64,000 nucleotides of DNA from positions 1 to 64,000 of the forward strand of contig JBBPII010000005.1 in assembly GCA_038040385.1 (NCBI GenBank). The letters are read 5' to 3'. A program made the position numbers and the translations under genes. Shown here in pieces: positions 41,913-49,789 of this stretch (position 1 is the first letter of the stretch; each line of letters begins with the position of its first letter). Below the pieces are notes generated by a model, which did not search any database, was not told where the DNA came from, and saw only the letters and a program-made list of their open reading frames with translations. This stretch comes from Gilichinskyi gelida (GTDB taxonomy: Bacteria; Acidobacteriota; Thermoanaerobaculia; Gp7-AA8).

Positions 41913-43889
41913 TCATACATTTTCCCTATCCGACATCAGCGGTGCCGGCCGCCCCCCCACCTCGCTCGCTAATATCATCGCTTGCGACTCTTCCCCCTGG
42001 ATTATCTTCGGTTTTAGATTGGTAAGCGTTAGCACACTCTTTCCAACGAGATGCTGAAAACTGGCAGAGCTGCCTATGCGAGCCACAACAGTACGTGTGA
42101 CATCGCCTCCCGCCAAGAGTAAACGGACGTACCCGCCCTTGTTGCTGGGCGGGCTATCGACCCCCACGACGAGGAGTGCCGCGATCTCGCAGCTCAGGAG
42201 AGCGTCGAGGGTGAGTACAATGGGCGGCTGCTCGGTAGCTGACATACCGGGCTTGAGACTCTCTCTCGAGGCCTCGACCACGGCCTCCACTCGGGACGGC
42301 TCCACGCGGTCGACCAGCCGCTCGTAGGGCAGAACCGCACGATCCTCCAAGTCCTCGGCGATCCTATCCCAGGTCAGCGCCGGCAGATCGAACATTCGGG
42401 CCACCCGAACTCCCCAATCAGGGAGGATCGGCTGCAAGAGCGTAGCGAGGATTCGGAAGGCGTTCAGCGCTGCTGTGCAGGCCGTCGCTGCCCCGGCGGC
42501 ATCCTCTTTGACCGTCTGCCAGGGTGCATGTTCCTGCAGAAAGACATTGATCTCGTCCGCCATCTCAGCGATAAGCCGCACGGCCTGGCTGAACTCACGC
42601 TTCGCGTACAGCGTACCGACCTCTCCACAGCGTTGCCGGATTCGCGTCACGATCGCGCGACCGTTGGCATCGAGCCGGCCAAGGCGCCCGCCGCAGCTCT
42701 TGTGCAGGATGGCGAGCGTTCTGCTGGGGATATTGGCCAGCTTGCCCACGAGGTCGCTGTTGACCCGCTGGACGAAGTCATCGAAATTTAGGTCGAGATC
42801 CTCGACTCGCGCATTGAGTTTCGCCGCGTAGTAGTAGCGCAGATACTGCGGGTCAAGCTGTTCCAGGTACGTCGATGCGTTGATGAACGTGCCGCGCGTC
42901 TTTGACATCTTCTCGCCGTCCACGGTGAGAAAACCGTGCACCGCTAGTTCCGACGGCGTGCGAAAGCCTGATCCCATCAGCGTGGCAGGCCAGAAAAGGG
43001 CATGGAAGTAGATGATGTCTTTGCCGATGATGTGGACGACCTCGCTCTCATTCTCGCGGCGCCAGTAGGCGTCGAAGTCCGCATCGCGGTTGCGGCACCA
43101 GGCGAGCGTGGTCGCCATGTAGCCGACCGGGGCGTCGAGCCAGACGTAGAAGTACTTGCCCGGGTAATCGGGGATCTCGAAGCCGAAGTATGGGGCATCG
43201 CGGGAAATATCCCAGTCCTGTAGGCCCGCCTCGAACCACTCCTTGAGCTTGTTCGCAACCTCCTCCTGGACGTGGCCCGCGCGCAGCCACTGCTGCAGAC
43301 GATCGGTAAAATCGCTCAGGCGGAAGAACAGATGCATAGACTTGCGCCACTCAGGCGCGGAGTGACAGCGCGCGCAGTACGGGTCAATGAGATCGCGAGG
43401 CGTATACGTCTTCGAACAGACCTCGCAGGCGTCTCCGTACTGATCGTCCGCTCCACAATTCGGGCACTTACCGCGAATGTAGCGGTCCGGCAGAAACATC
43501 TCGTCGCTCGGGCAGTACGCCTGCTCGATCTCGCGCCTCACGATGTGGCCGTTCCTGCTGAGTGCCCGATACATTTCTTCGGAGAGCTCGCGGTTCTCCG
43601 AAGAGTGTGTGCTGTGGTAGAGATCGAACTCGATCCCGAAGCCGGCGAAATCGCGCCGGTGCTCGTGCCAGACACGCTCGATCAGCTCCTCAGGCGTAAT
43701 ACCCTCCGTCCAGGCTCGCATCATGATGGGCGTACCGTGGGTATCGTCGGCACAGAAATAGACGACGTCCCGCCCTCGCAGCCGCCAGTACCGCACCCAG
43801 ATGTCGGCCTGGATGTATTCGACGAGATGGCCGATATGGATCGGGCCGTTCGCGTACGGTAGACCGCAGGTTACGAGGAGCTTCTTCAA
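41913..43889 (-). CDS. metG: Methionyl-tRNA synthetase
   Basis: Charges tRNA-Met with methionine. 658 residues from a TTG at 43889 that overlaps the upstream stop (TTGA), giving MKKLLVTCGLPYANGPIHIG; the ATG further up would add an unrelated tail. HIGH is at 18-21 and KMSKT near 327. Zinc knuckles: CPNCGADDQYGDACEVC and CARCHSAPEWR. The C-terminal 110 residues are an EMAP/Arc1p-like tRNA-binding OB fold (VLTLTNLKPKIIQGEESQAM). Full length with all signature motifs, so probably active; whether it is a second copy in this genome is unknown. Confidence 0.95.
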   Translation of the reverse strand: MKKLLVTCGLPYANGPIHIGHLVEYIQADIWVRYWRLRGRDVVYFCADDTHGTPIMMRAWTEGITPEELIERVWHEHRRDFAGFGIEFDLYHSTHSSENRELSEEMYRALSRNGHIVRREIEQAYCPSDEMFLPDRYIRGKCPNCGADDQYGDACEVCSKTYTPRDLIDPYCARCHSAPEWRKSMHLFFRLSDFTDRLQQWLRAGHVQEEVANKLKEWFEAGLQDWDISRDAPYFGFEIPDYPGKYFYVWLDAPVGYMATTLAWCRNRDADFDAYWRRENESEVVHIIGKDIIYFHALFWPATLMGSGFRTPSELAVHGFLTVDGEKMSKTRGTFINASTYLEQLDPQYLRYYYAAKLNARVEDLDLNFDDFVQRVNSDLVGKLANIPSRTLAILHKSCGGRLGRLDANGRAIVTRIRQRCGEVGTLYAKREFSQAVRLIAEMADEINVFLQEHAPWQTVKEDAAGAATACTAALNAFRILATLLQPILPDWGVRVARMFDLPALTWDRIAEDLEDRAVLPYERLVDRVEPSRVEAVVEASRESLKPGMSATEQPPIVLTLDALLSCEIAALLVVGVDSPPSNKGGYVRLLLAGGDVTRTVVARIGSSASFQHLVGKSVLTLTNLKPKIIQGEESQAMILASEVGGRPAPLMSDRENV

Positions 43890-44182
43890 GACACGCGGCT
43901 CCCGTTCGGAACCGCAACCTCTCGAGAAACCGCTGTGAGGAGGAGCGCGTTGAAGCGGGAATCGCAAACCGCAAGTGGATGGAGCTTCGTCGCAATAACG
44001 ACTTGCGTTCCCGGTGACACTCCCGCGATCCTGCTGGTAGGGGCCAATGCCTCGACGCGTTCGTCGATCTGCACGGTAATCACCGTCAGATGAGGCAACG
44101 ACGCGAGCGGATGGATCTCAACCGTAGTGCCTACTCGCAAGTCGAGGCGCACAAAATCCTCAATGTCAATGAGCGGCTTCAT
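43886..44182 (-). CDS. Stand-alone tRNA-binding OB-fold protein (CsaA/EMAP type)
   Basis: 98 residues from ATG 44182: MKPLIDIEDFVRLDLRVGT is the family opening, then LTVITVQIDERVEAL, SRIAGVSPGTQVVIATKLHP. This fold binds the tRNA elbow or acts as a chaperone-like partner of synthetases. Both ends overlap neighbours by four bases (ATGA with the B3/4 gene, TTGA with metG), so the four enzymes are made in fixed order. It duplicates the domain already fused to the C-terminus of MetG. Confidence 0.85.
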   Translation of the reverse strand: MKPLIDIEDFVRLDLRVGTTVEIHPLASLPHLTVITVQIDERVEALAPTSRIAGVSPGTQVVIATKLHPLAVCDSRFNALLLTAVSREVAVPNGSRVS

Positions 44183-44850
44183 GTCGTGGGCTCCTGAAAC
44201 GAAACCAGTTCGGCCGTTCCGCCGCAGAAACGCTCTGTCAGTTCCGCTAGGAGCCAAGCTCCGGTAAGAAGATCCTGCGGCGGGATCTCGCGATTCCCCT
44301 GAAGGAAGAAAGCGATGTCGTGAGATGTTGCGTCGACCTTCGTGAAATCACCCTGGAGAACCTCCATCCGGCAGATGATGCGACCATCCGGATCGACATA
44401 CGCGTACTCGCCCGAACAGGACTTCGGTTCGCTCTCGCCCAAAGGGATGAAAACGTCCGTGGATTCAACGGGCCGCAGAGTGATTGGCGTCTTCAACTTC
44501 GCCAAGTCATGCGCGCCGATGGAAAGCAGAGTCTTTGCGGATACGATGTTGTAGCAATCGACGACAGTGCCGGCCGCGGTGAAGTCTTGATGCCGCCGGA
44601 CGTATCGCAACAATTTTTCAGGGGCCGATGGTTCATTAGCGACGTCGAATAGCCTGTGAATGCGCTCATATTCGTGTAGGGTCGGATCGGAAGAGAGTGA
44701 CCGATTCTTCCAATGTGCCGACAGGTGCCGCCCGACCGATCGACGGTAGTCGGCCAAGACCGCGTTTGCCGGGGAGTTGGTAACATCTCGAGCCAGGACT
44801 ACCGCGGTCGACAATCCGAGTCTGAGCAAGTCTGGTGAGACGTTCAACAT
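44179..44850 (-). CDS. B3/4 (PheT editing-like) domain protein
   Basis: 223 residues from ATG 44850 (MLNVSPDLLRLGLSTAVVLA). Signature of the B3/B4 domain of phenylalanyl-tRNA synthetase beta: CYNIVSAKTLLSIGAHDLAK, FIPLGESEPKSCSGEYAYVD, RIICRMEVLQGDFTKVDATS. In PheT this domain removes wrongly attached tyrosine from tRNA; free-standing forms are poorly studied. Its place between metK and the tRNA-binding gene suggests it deacylates or senses an aminoacyl ester, possibly methionyl- or homocysteine-related. Confidence 0.88.
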   Translation of the reverse strand: MLNVSPDLLRLGLSTAVVLARDVTNSPANAVLADYRRSVGRHLSAHWKNRSLSSDPTLHEYERIHRLFDVANEPSAPEKLLRYVRRHQDFTAAGTVVDCYNIVSAKTLLSIGAHDLAKLKTPITLRPVESTDVFIPLGESEPKSCSGEYAYVDPDGRIICRMEVLQGDFTKVDATSHDIAFFLQGNREIPPQDLLTGAWLLAELTERFCGGTAELVSFQEPTT

Positions 44851-44884
44851 CCAGAAAGACCTTTCTGCACCATTGTGGCAGAGA

Positions 44885-46129
44885 TCAGATCTTGAATGGC
44901 TGCTCCCACGGAAACATGTCGCGACCGTAGTGGCCATACGAAGCTGTCAGGCAGTAGCTCCATCCCTTCGGTTCTCGCAACCCCAGTCGCTCGATGATTG
45001 CCTTCGGCGACAGCGGCGAACGATCGTTCGCGTCGTTCAGGTTCAAGGCGTCTTTGACCGCGTTCGCGATGTCCACACCCGCATCGGTGATGGCGGTGAA
45101 CATCTCTGGCTTGTGCTGGCCGATTCCGTACGCCAGGCTGACCGTACACTCTCGGGCTCCTTGGATCTTGTTTTGGACGACGGCCTTGGCTATGTGCCGG
45201 CACATGTACGCGGCACTGCGATCAACCTTCGTTGGATCCTTCCCCGAATACGCGCCACCGCCTACCGGAACGCGCGGTCCATACGCGTCGATTACAATCT
45301 TGCGGCCAACCACACCGGCGTCACCGGTCGGCCCGCCAACGACGAATCGCCCCGTGCCGTTGATTCGAATGTCATCCACTTTCTTGCCAATGACGGGTGT
45401 AACGACCTGATCACGCAGTTGCTGCTCCATCTCCTTGACGGTGATCTTCGGCGAATGCTGCGCGGCAATGATGACGCTTCGGACGACTCCGGCGGCATCG
45501 AGCGAGACTTGTGTTTTGCAGTCAGAGCGAAGCCAATCCAAGGTCTGATTGAGACGAAGCTCGCGCAGCTTCCGGCAAAGATCGCGCGCGAGCACCCACT
45601 CCAGCGGCATCAACTCAGGCGTCTCATCCGTGGCGTAGCCGACCATGATTCCTTGATCGCCCGCGCCGCCTTGGTCGATGCCCGTCCCTGCTTCCTTCGT
45701 TTTTTCAGTGCGTGTTTTGTCGCCCTTTCCGATATCTTTCGATTGCGCCCGGATATGGTTGATGACGGTCAACTCTCCGTTCACTTGCTCCGCATCCTCG
45801 TCGCCGTACCCGCCGTTCCAGATGTCACCGTAACCAACTTCTTTCCAGACCTTGCGGGCGAGCTTGATGATGTCGAGGTCCCCCTGGATTTCGGGCGTGA
45901 GCTTCACTTCGCCTGACACGATGAGGAGGTTGTCTTTTACGAGGCATTCAATTGCCGTGCGGACACCAAGAAGTACCGCATTTAGCGGATCCTGTGGCGG
46001 CTTGTCCTTGTCCTGTTTCGCCGCTCCAGCTAGCACCTCATCCAAAATCCGATCCGCAACCTGATCGCAGAACTTGTCAGGGTGACCCTCCGACACGTGT
46101 TCCGCAGTTCTGGCAAACCGTTGGCTCAT
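44885..46129 (-). CDS. metK: S-adenosylmethionine synthetase
   Basis: Makes SAM from methionine and ATP. 414 residues, slightly longer than usual. FARTAEHVSEGHPDKFCDQV (ATP/methionine site), GIDQGGAGDQGIMVGYATDE and VGGGAYSGKDPTKVDRSAAY with the P-loop-like lysine/aspartate set are all present, so it should be active. GAGGAG precedes the ATG. First gene of the island operon. An insertion near KTRTEKTKEAGTGIDQGG lengthens the protein. Confidence 0.94.
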   Translation of the reverse strand: MSQRFARTAEHVSEGHPDKFCDQVADRILDEVLAGAAKQDKDKPPQDPLNAVLLGVRTAIECLVKDNLLIVSGEVKLTPEIQGDLDIIKLARKVWKEVGYGDIWNGGYGDEDAEQVNGELTVINHIRAQSKDIGKGDKTRTEKTKEAGTGIDQGGAGDQGIMVGYATDETPELMPLEWVLARDLCRKLRELRLNQTLDWLRSDCKTQVSLDAAGVVRSVIIAAQHSPKITVKEMEQQLRDQVVTPVIGKKVDDIRINGTGRFVVGGPTGDAGVVGRKIVIDAYGPRVPVGGGAYSGKDPTKVDRSAAYMCRHIAKAVVQNKIQGARECTVSLAYGIGQHKPEMFTAITDAGVDIANAVKDALNLNDANDRSPLSPKAIIERLGLREPKGWSYCLTASYGHYGRDMFPWEQPFKI

Positions 46130-46635
46130 TCTTTTTGCTCCTCGGCGCAGTTGCGCTTCCGTTGTCGTGCGAGTATCCAGAATTCGTGGAGGTCAAGCTT
46201 CAAGGCAGAGGCGCGTTACAAACCTCCGGCGGCCACGGCTGTCAACGTGGTGGTTGCTGCCTTCTCGTATATGGAGTGTCGCGAGCGACCATTTTCCTAC
46301 CCCCATCCGCAAAGTTTTACATCGTTCATTCGATCTCTGGATCAGCGCGTCCCTGCGAGATGATATCGGGGAGAGACCTTTTGAGCTGCCGTCGCCTTCA
46401 AGCGTTCCGATCGCGTGAATCGATCACTGTTGAGCTGCGCAACAAAAACGAGAAACAGGAGAGCACTCAAGCGCAGGCAGCGCGTCGCGAAAGCCCACCC
46501 GGCCGTTGAGATGCACGAGAACTGGGATCGTGGCTCGGCGACTTGACCTGTACCGGAGTCCTCCTGCGCCCTTTCTTTTGCAGAACTATCTGGATACTAC
46601 CCATGGTGACAGTGATCGTTCGCGGGCGGCGCCAG
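46130..46635. other. Leader and upstream region of the island operon
   Basis: 506 bases without a supported gene. On the minus strand it holds GAGGAG ahead of metK and a possible promoter at 46215-46245. No S-box (SAM-I) or other SAM riboswitch core was evident by eye. The plus-strand open frames here have no recognisable content. Confidence 0.5.
46215..46245 (-). promoter_or_regulatory. Possible sigma70-type promoter for metK operon
   Basis: TTGACA (46245-46240) and TGTAAC (46220-46215) with a 19-base spacer, longer than ideal. Read on the minus strand, about 85 bases before metK. Weak. Confidence 0.25.
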
Positions 46636-46660
46636 ATCCTGACGCCTGCGGCGTCAGGAT
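46636..46660. terminator. Hairpin at the arsC stop
   Basis: ATCCTGACGCC, loop TGC, GGCGTCAGGAT, containing the arsC stop codon. The same stem, longer, is at 38388-38420. Confidence 0.5.
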
Positions 46661-47058
46661 AAACTGGAGACCAGCTCCTCGATCCGCCCTGCCAGCTCCT
46701 CCCGCGTCTCCCGAAACCGCTCCAGCGCATTGTCGCCGAACGAGGGATCCTCGATCGGCCAGTGCTCGATGCGCGCCGCGCCCGGCCAGAGCGGACAATC
46801 CTGCGCGGCGGAGTCGCAGACTGTCACTACCACATCGAACGGCTGGTCGATGAACTGCGCGGCCGATTTCGACTCCGCGTCCTGGATGTCGACGCCTACC
46901 TCGGCCATGGCCCGGATGGCCAGCGGATGCACCCACCCCGCCGGCCGCGAGCCGGCGGAGACAGCGTCCACCGCGTCGCCATGAAAGTTGCGCGCGATCG
47001 CCTCGGCCATCTGGCTGCGCGCGGCGTTGCCGGTGCACAAGAAGAGGATGCGTTTCAC
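46654..47058 (-). CDS. arsC: Arsenate reductase / low-molecular-weight phosphatase family
   Basis: 134 residues from GTG 47058. RILFLCTGNAARSQMAEAIA is the CX5R phosphate loop, VVVTVCDSAAQDCPLWPG supplies the later redox cysteines of thioredoxin-linked arsenate reductases, and IEHWPIEDPSFG the aspartate loop. It is coupled to pdxH (GTGA overlap). Its 3' part is duplicated in truncated form 8 kb to the left. A protein tyrosine phosphatase role cannot be excluded. Confidence 0.9.
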   Translation of the reverse strand: MKRILFLCTGNAARSQMAEAIARNFHGDAVDAVSAGSRPAGWVHPLAIRAMAEVGVDIQDAESKSAAQFIDQPFDVVVTVCDSAAQDCPLWPGAARIEHWPIEDPSFGDNALERFRETREELAGRIEELVSSLS

Positions 47059-47678
47059 GGCGCCAGGCGATCGATCACCCAGTCCTTCGCATCGGCCCGG
47101 AGCCGGTAGGAGAACCGGTCGTGGAGCCGGTCGACCCGTCCCTGCCAGAACTCGAAGAACAGCGGGATGACCCGGTAGCCGCCCCAGTGCGGCGGACGGG
47201 GGATCGGACGGTCGCGGTAAGTCGTCGACAGCTCCTCGAACTTCGTGTCGAGGATGGCGCGGCCGCCGCAGACGATCTGGCTCTGGTCCGAGCACCACGC
47301 GCCGAGCTGGCTGCCGCGCGGGCGCGTGGCGAAGTAGACGTCCGACTCCTCCTCGTTGACCTTCACCGCCACGCCCTCGACCCGCACCTGCCGCTCGAGC
47401 GGCTGCCACCAGAAGCAGAGCGCCGCGCGCGGGTTGTCGTGGATCTGCTGCCCCTTGCGGCTGCTGTAGTTGGTGTAGAAGACGAAGCCGCGCTTGTCGA
47501 AGCCTTTCAGCAGGCAGACCCGGGCGCTGACTTCGCCGTCGAGATTCGACGTCGCCACGGTCATCGCCTCCGGCAGCGCCTCGGCGGGGATCGCCGCCCG
47601 CGCGGCCTCGAACCATCGTTCGAACTGCACGAACGGATCGGGATCGAGGTCGGAATCGAGAATCGGTGTCTGCGTCAT
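47055..47678 (-). CDS. pdxH: Pyridoxamine 5'-phosphate oxidase
   Basis: FMN enzyme that oxidises PNP or PMP to PLP. 207 residues from ATG 47678. Motifs: MTVATSNLDGEVSARVCLLK, FDKRGFVFYTNYSSRKGQQI, NPRAALCFWWQPLERQVRVE and the C-terminal FWQGRVDRLHDRFSYRL. It serves the PLP enzymes of this window (trpB, cysteine desulfurase, class V aminotransferase). Overlaps neighbours at both ends (ATGA, GTGA). Confidence 0.96.
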   Translation of the reverse strand: MTQTPILDSDLDPDPFVQFERWFEAARAAIPAEALPEAMTVATSNLDGEVSARVCLLKGFDKRGFVFYTNYSSRKGQQIHDNPRAALCFWWQPLERQVRVEGVAVKVNEEESDVYFATRPRGSQLGAWCSDQSQIVCGGRAILDTKFEELSTTYRDRPIPRPPHWGGYRVIPLFFEFWQGRVDRLHDRFSYRLRADAKDWVIDRLAP

Positions 47679-48109
47679 GCCGGCGGGAACCACTGGTAGA
47701 GGAAAAAGTACACCAGAACGCCCGTCACGGAAACGTACATCCAGAGCGGAAAGGTCCAGCGCGCCACGCGGCGGTGCTGGGGGACGCGCATCCGGAGGCC
47801 GTTGATCACCGTCCAGATCGCCAGCGGGACGATGGTGACGGCGAGGATGGTGTGAGAGATGAGGATGCTGAAGTAAAGCGGGCGCGGCCATCCGGTCGCG
47901 GTGAAGTGCGTGACCATCCCCTGCCGCAGGACGTGGTTGAGGACGTAGCACGCGAGAAAGACGACCGCCAGGATGCAGGCCAGGAGCATGAAGCGGCGGT
48001 GGAGCTGGATCTGCCGCCGGCGCATGAAGACGTAGCCGGTCATCAGGCAGGCGCCGCAGGTGGCGTTGAGCGAGGCGTTGACGGCGGGGAGAACGTCGAC
48101 CAGGGTCAC
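47675..48109 (-). CDS. DUF420 membrane protein
   Basis: 144 residues, four membrane helices. HRRFMLLACILAVVFLACYV, LNHVLRQG, ISHTILAVTIVPLAIWTVIN and a final VSVTGVLVYFFLYQW match DUF420, which in other bacteria (CtaM) assists cytochrome oxidase assembly. Conserved His residues lie at helix ends. That fits the oxidase cluster nearby, though it is coupled to pdxH and arsC rather than to the cox genes. Confidence 0.88.
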   Translation of the reverse strand: MTLVDVLPAVNASLNATCGACLMTGYVFMRRRQIQLHRRFMLLACILAVVFLACYVLNHVLRQGMVTHFTATGWPRPLYFSILISHTILAVTIVPLAIWTVINGLRMRVPQHRRVARWTFPLWMYVSVTGVLVYFFLYQWFPPA

Positions 48110-48241
48110 GCCGGCATCTTAGTGGAATTCGAGGCCACCCTCTCCCGTTGCGGCCCCCATCAGCGATTCAGTGATTTGCCAGGCGAGACGAGAAGGTTGC
48201 TTTGAATCTCCGACGGGCAGCACAGAAAGGAGATTCACCCA

Positions 48242-48445
48242 ATGCGTACGACTGGAAATGTGAAGTGGTTCAACGACGCCAAAGGCTTCGGTTTCATCAC
48301 CAGCGAGAACGGGGACGACGTGTTCGTCCACTTTTCCGCGATCCAGGGCGCGGGCTTCCGCTCGCTTCCTGAAGGCGCCGCCGTCGAGTTCGATTTGGTC
48401 CAGGGCCCCAAAGGCCTCCAGGCCGCGAACGTCGTCAAGGCGTAA
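48242..48445 (+). CDS. Cold-shock-domain protein
   Basis: 67 residues, an RNA/ssDNA-binding OB fold. GNVKWFNDAKGFGFITSE contains RNP1 (KGFGFI), DVFVHFSAI contains RNP2 (VFVHF). AAAGGAGA (48226-48233) is the ribosome site. Short monocistronic gene closed by an intrinsic terminator. Confidence 0.96.
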   Translation: MRTTGNVKWFNDAKGFGFITSENGDDVFVHFSAIQGAGFRSLPEGAAVEFDLVQGPKGLQAANVVKA

Positions 48446-48469
48446 GCCAATCAGCCAAAGCAGTTGACG

Positions 48470-48496
48470 AAGGGCAGGAGCGATCCTGCCCTTTTT
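48470..48496 (+). terminator. Intrinsic terminator of the cold-shock gene
   Basis: AAGGGCAGGA, loop GCGA, TCCTGCCCTT followed by TTT: a 10-base stem ending in a T-run, 25 bases after the stop. Confidence 0.9.
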
Positions 48497-48550
48497 GCGC
48501 CTATTGCGCGACTTGATGCGCTCGCATCAAACTTGCTAGCATCATGCATC

Positions 48551-48802
48551 ATGCCCAGGACAACGATCGACATCGATGCACCGGTCCTCGAAGAACTGAA
48601 GAAAATTCAGGAAAGGGAAGGCACTTCCCTCGGGGCGGTGGCCAGCAGTCTTCTCGCCGACGCGTTGGCCGCGCGTAAAACGCCGGCGGTGCCGCGCCGG
48701 TTCCGCTGGAACACCCGTTCGATGCAACCGCGCGTTTCCATGGACGACAAAGAGGCGGTGTGGGCGATCCTCGACGAGCCAAATGACCCGCCTCGCGAAT
48801 GA
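48551..48802 (+). CDS. VapB-type antitoxin
   Basis: 83 residues from ATG 48551. MPRTTIDIDAPVLEELKKIQ then EGTSLGAVASSLLADALAAR is a ribbon-helix-helix; the tail FRWNTRSMQPRVSMDDKEAV would contact the toxin. The stop overlaps the toxin start (ATGA). Confidence 0.88.
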   Translation: MPRTTIDIDAPVLEELKKIQEREGTSLGAVASSLLADALAARKTPAVPRRFRWNTRSMQPRVSMDDKEAVWAILDEPNDPPRE

Positions 48803-49248
48803 GCTACGCGATCGACGTCAACCTGCTGCTCTACGCGTCAGACGCCGATGCGCCGCGCCATGACGCCGCCATCCGCTTCCTGAAAGAAACTTCCGCGCGT
48901 CGGGAACTGCTCGGCATTCCGTATCCGGTGGCGCTCGGATATCTCCGGATCGCCACGCATCCTCGGATCTTTCGGCACCCGCTCACACCGGAGGAGGCGC
49001 TGGCGAATCTCGACACACTCGCTGCCCTTCCAAACGTTCGCTTCCTTTCGGAGCGGGAAGGATTCTTCGACGAATATCGGGAGATCACGGCGTCGCTGAC
49101 CGCGCGGGAAAACGTCGTTCCCGATGCCCACATCGCCACGATCCTCCGGCAGCACGACATCCGCGTTCTCTACACCAGCGATCGCGATTTTCGCCGCTTC
49201 GAGTTTCTCGACGTCCGCGACCCCTTCACTCCCGCAGCAGGTCGCTGA
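48799..49248 (+). CDS. PIN-domain toxin (VapC type)
   Basis: 149 residues. SYAIDVNLLLYASDADAPRH (first Asp), GYLRIATHPRIFRHPLTPEE, VPDAHIATIL (Asp) and YTSDRDFRRFEFL (Asp). Same subgroup as the VapC at 25563 but only distantly similar, so the two systems are not recent copies of each other. The 3' end overlaps the convergent sco gene by 23 bases. Confidence 0.9.
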   Translation: MSYAIDVNLLLYASDADAPRHDAAIRFLKETSARRELLGIPYPVALGYLRIATHPRIFRHPLTPEEALANLDTLAALPNVRFLSEREGFFDEYREITASLTARENVVPDAHIATILRQHDIRVLYTSDRDFRRFEFLDVRDPFTPAAGR

Positions 49249-49789
49249 TCGTCGCCGCGACATGCTCCGGCGCGTCGTCGTTCAGCGCGCCGTAGTACTC
49301 GCGGATCGTGCCGTTTTTGTCGGCGACGATCAGTTTCGAGCTGTGCAATAGCGGCTCGTTGCCGGGCTGCGGCGGCCCGCCTGCGGCGAGCTTGAATCCG
49401 TTGACGGACAGATCGACGATGGCCGCTTTGTCGCCGGTGAGGAACGTCCAGCGCGGGTCATTGCGGAAGCGCGAGGCGTAGTCGCGCAGGATGGCGGGGG
49501 TGTCGCGGTCGGGGTCGACGCTGATGGAGACGAAGCGCACCTTCGCATCCTTGCTCACCTTCGGCGTCAGCCGGCGCATGGTGGCGGTCATCATCGGACA
49601 GGTCCCCGCGCAGTTGGTGAAGATGAAGTCGTAGACCGTGACGTAGCCGCGGTTCGCGTCGAGGCGCACCGTCTTGCCGCTCTCGTCGACCAGCGCGGCA
49701 TTCGGCACCGGGAAGAGCTTCGGGAGGTCCGATTCGTGGGTGCAGGCGGCTGTGAGGAGCGCGGCGGCGAAGGCGAGACGGCGGATCAT
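49226..49789 (-). CDS. SCO1/SenC family copper chaperone, lipoprotein
   Basis: 187 residues from ATG 49789. Lipobox-like LLTAACTHES, then a thioredoxin fold with copper ligands in FTNCAGTCPMMTATMRR (CxxxC) and the distal His in PLLHSSKLIV. Delivers copper to the CuA site of CoxB. Last gene of the respiratory run; ATGA overlap with ctaB. Confidence 0.93.
   Translation of the reverse strand: MIRRLAFAAALLTAACTHESDLPKLFPVPNAALVDESGKTVRLDANRGYVTVYDFIFTNCAGTCPMMTATMRRLTPKVSKDAKVRFVSISVDPDRDTPAILRDYASRFRNDPRWTFLTGDKAAIVDLSVNGFKLAAGGPPQPGNEPLLHSSKLIVADKNGTIREYYGALNDDAPEHVAATISDLLRE

Larger units (their letters stand above)
38641..46635 (-). mobile_element. Genomic island: methionine/SAM enzymes with TIR and SLATT-like genes
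   Basis: About 8 kb, all genes on the minus strand, with more A/T at third positions than either flank and none of the heptamer, REP or CCCTCA repeats that fill the flanking spacers. It is bounded by two copies of the arsC 3' end in the same orientation (38388-38640 truncated; 46636-46882 within the intact gene). No integrase or transposase is seen. Bases 38641-38890 hold no gene I can support. The boundaries are inferred from where arsC identity ends. Confidence 0.65.

Noticed and set aside
46130..46635. SAM riboswitch upstream of metK
   Set aside because: No recognisable S-box or SAM-II core by eye; a covariance search (Infernal with SAM families) would settle it.
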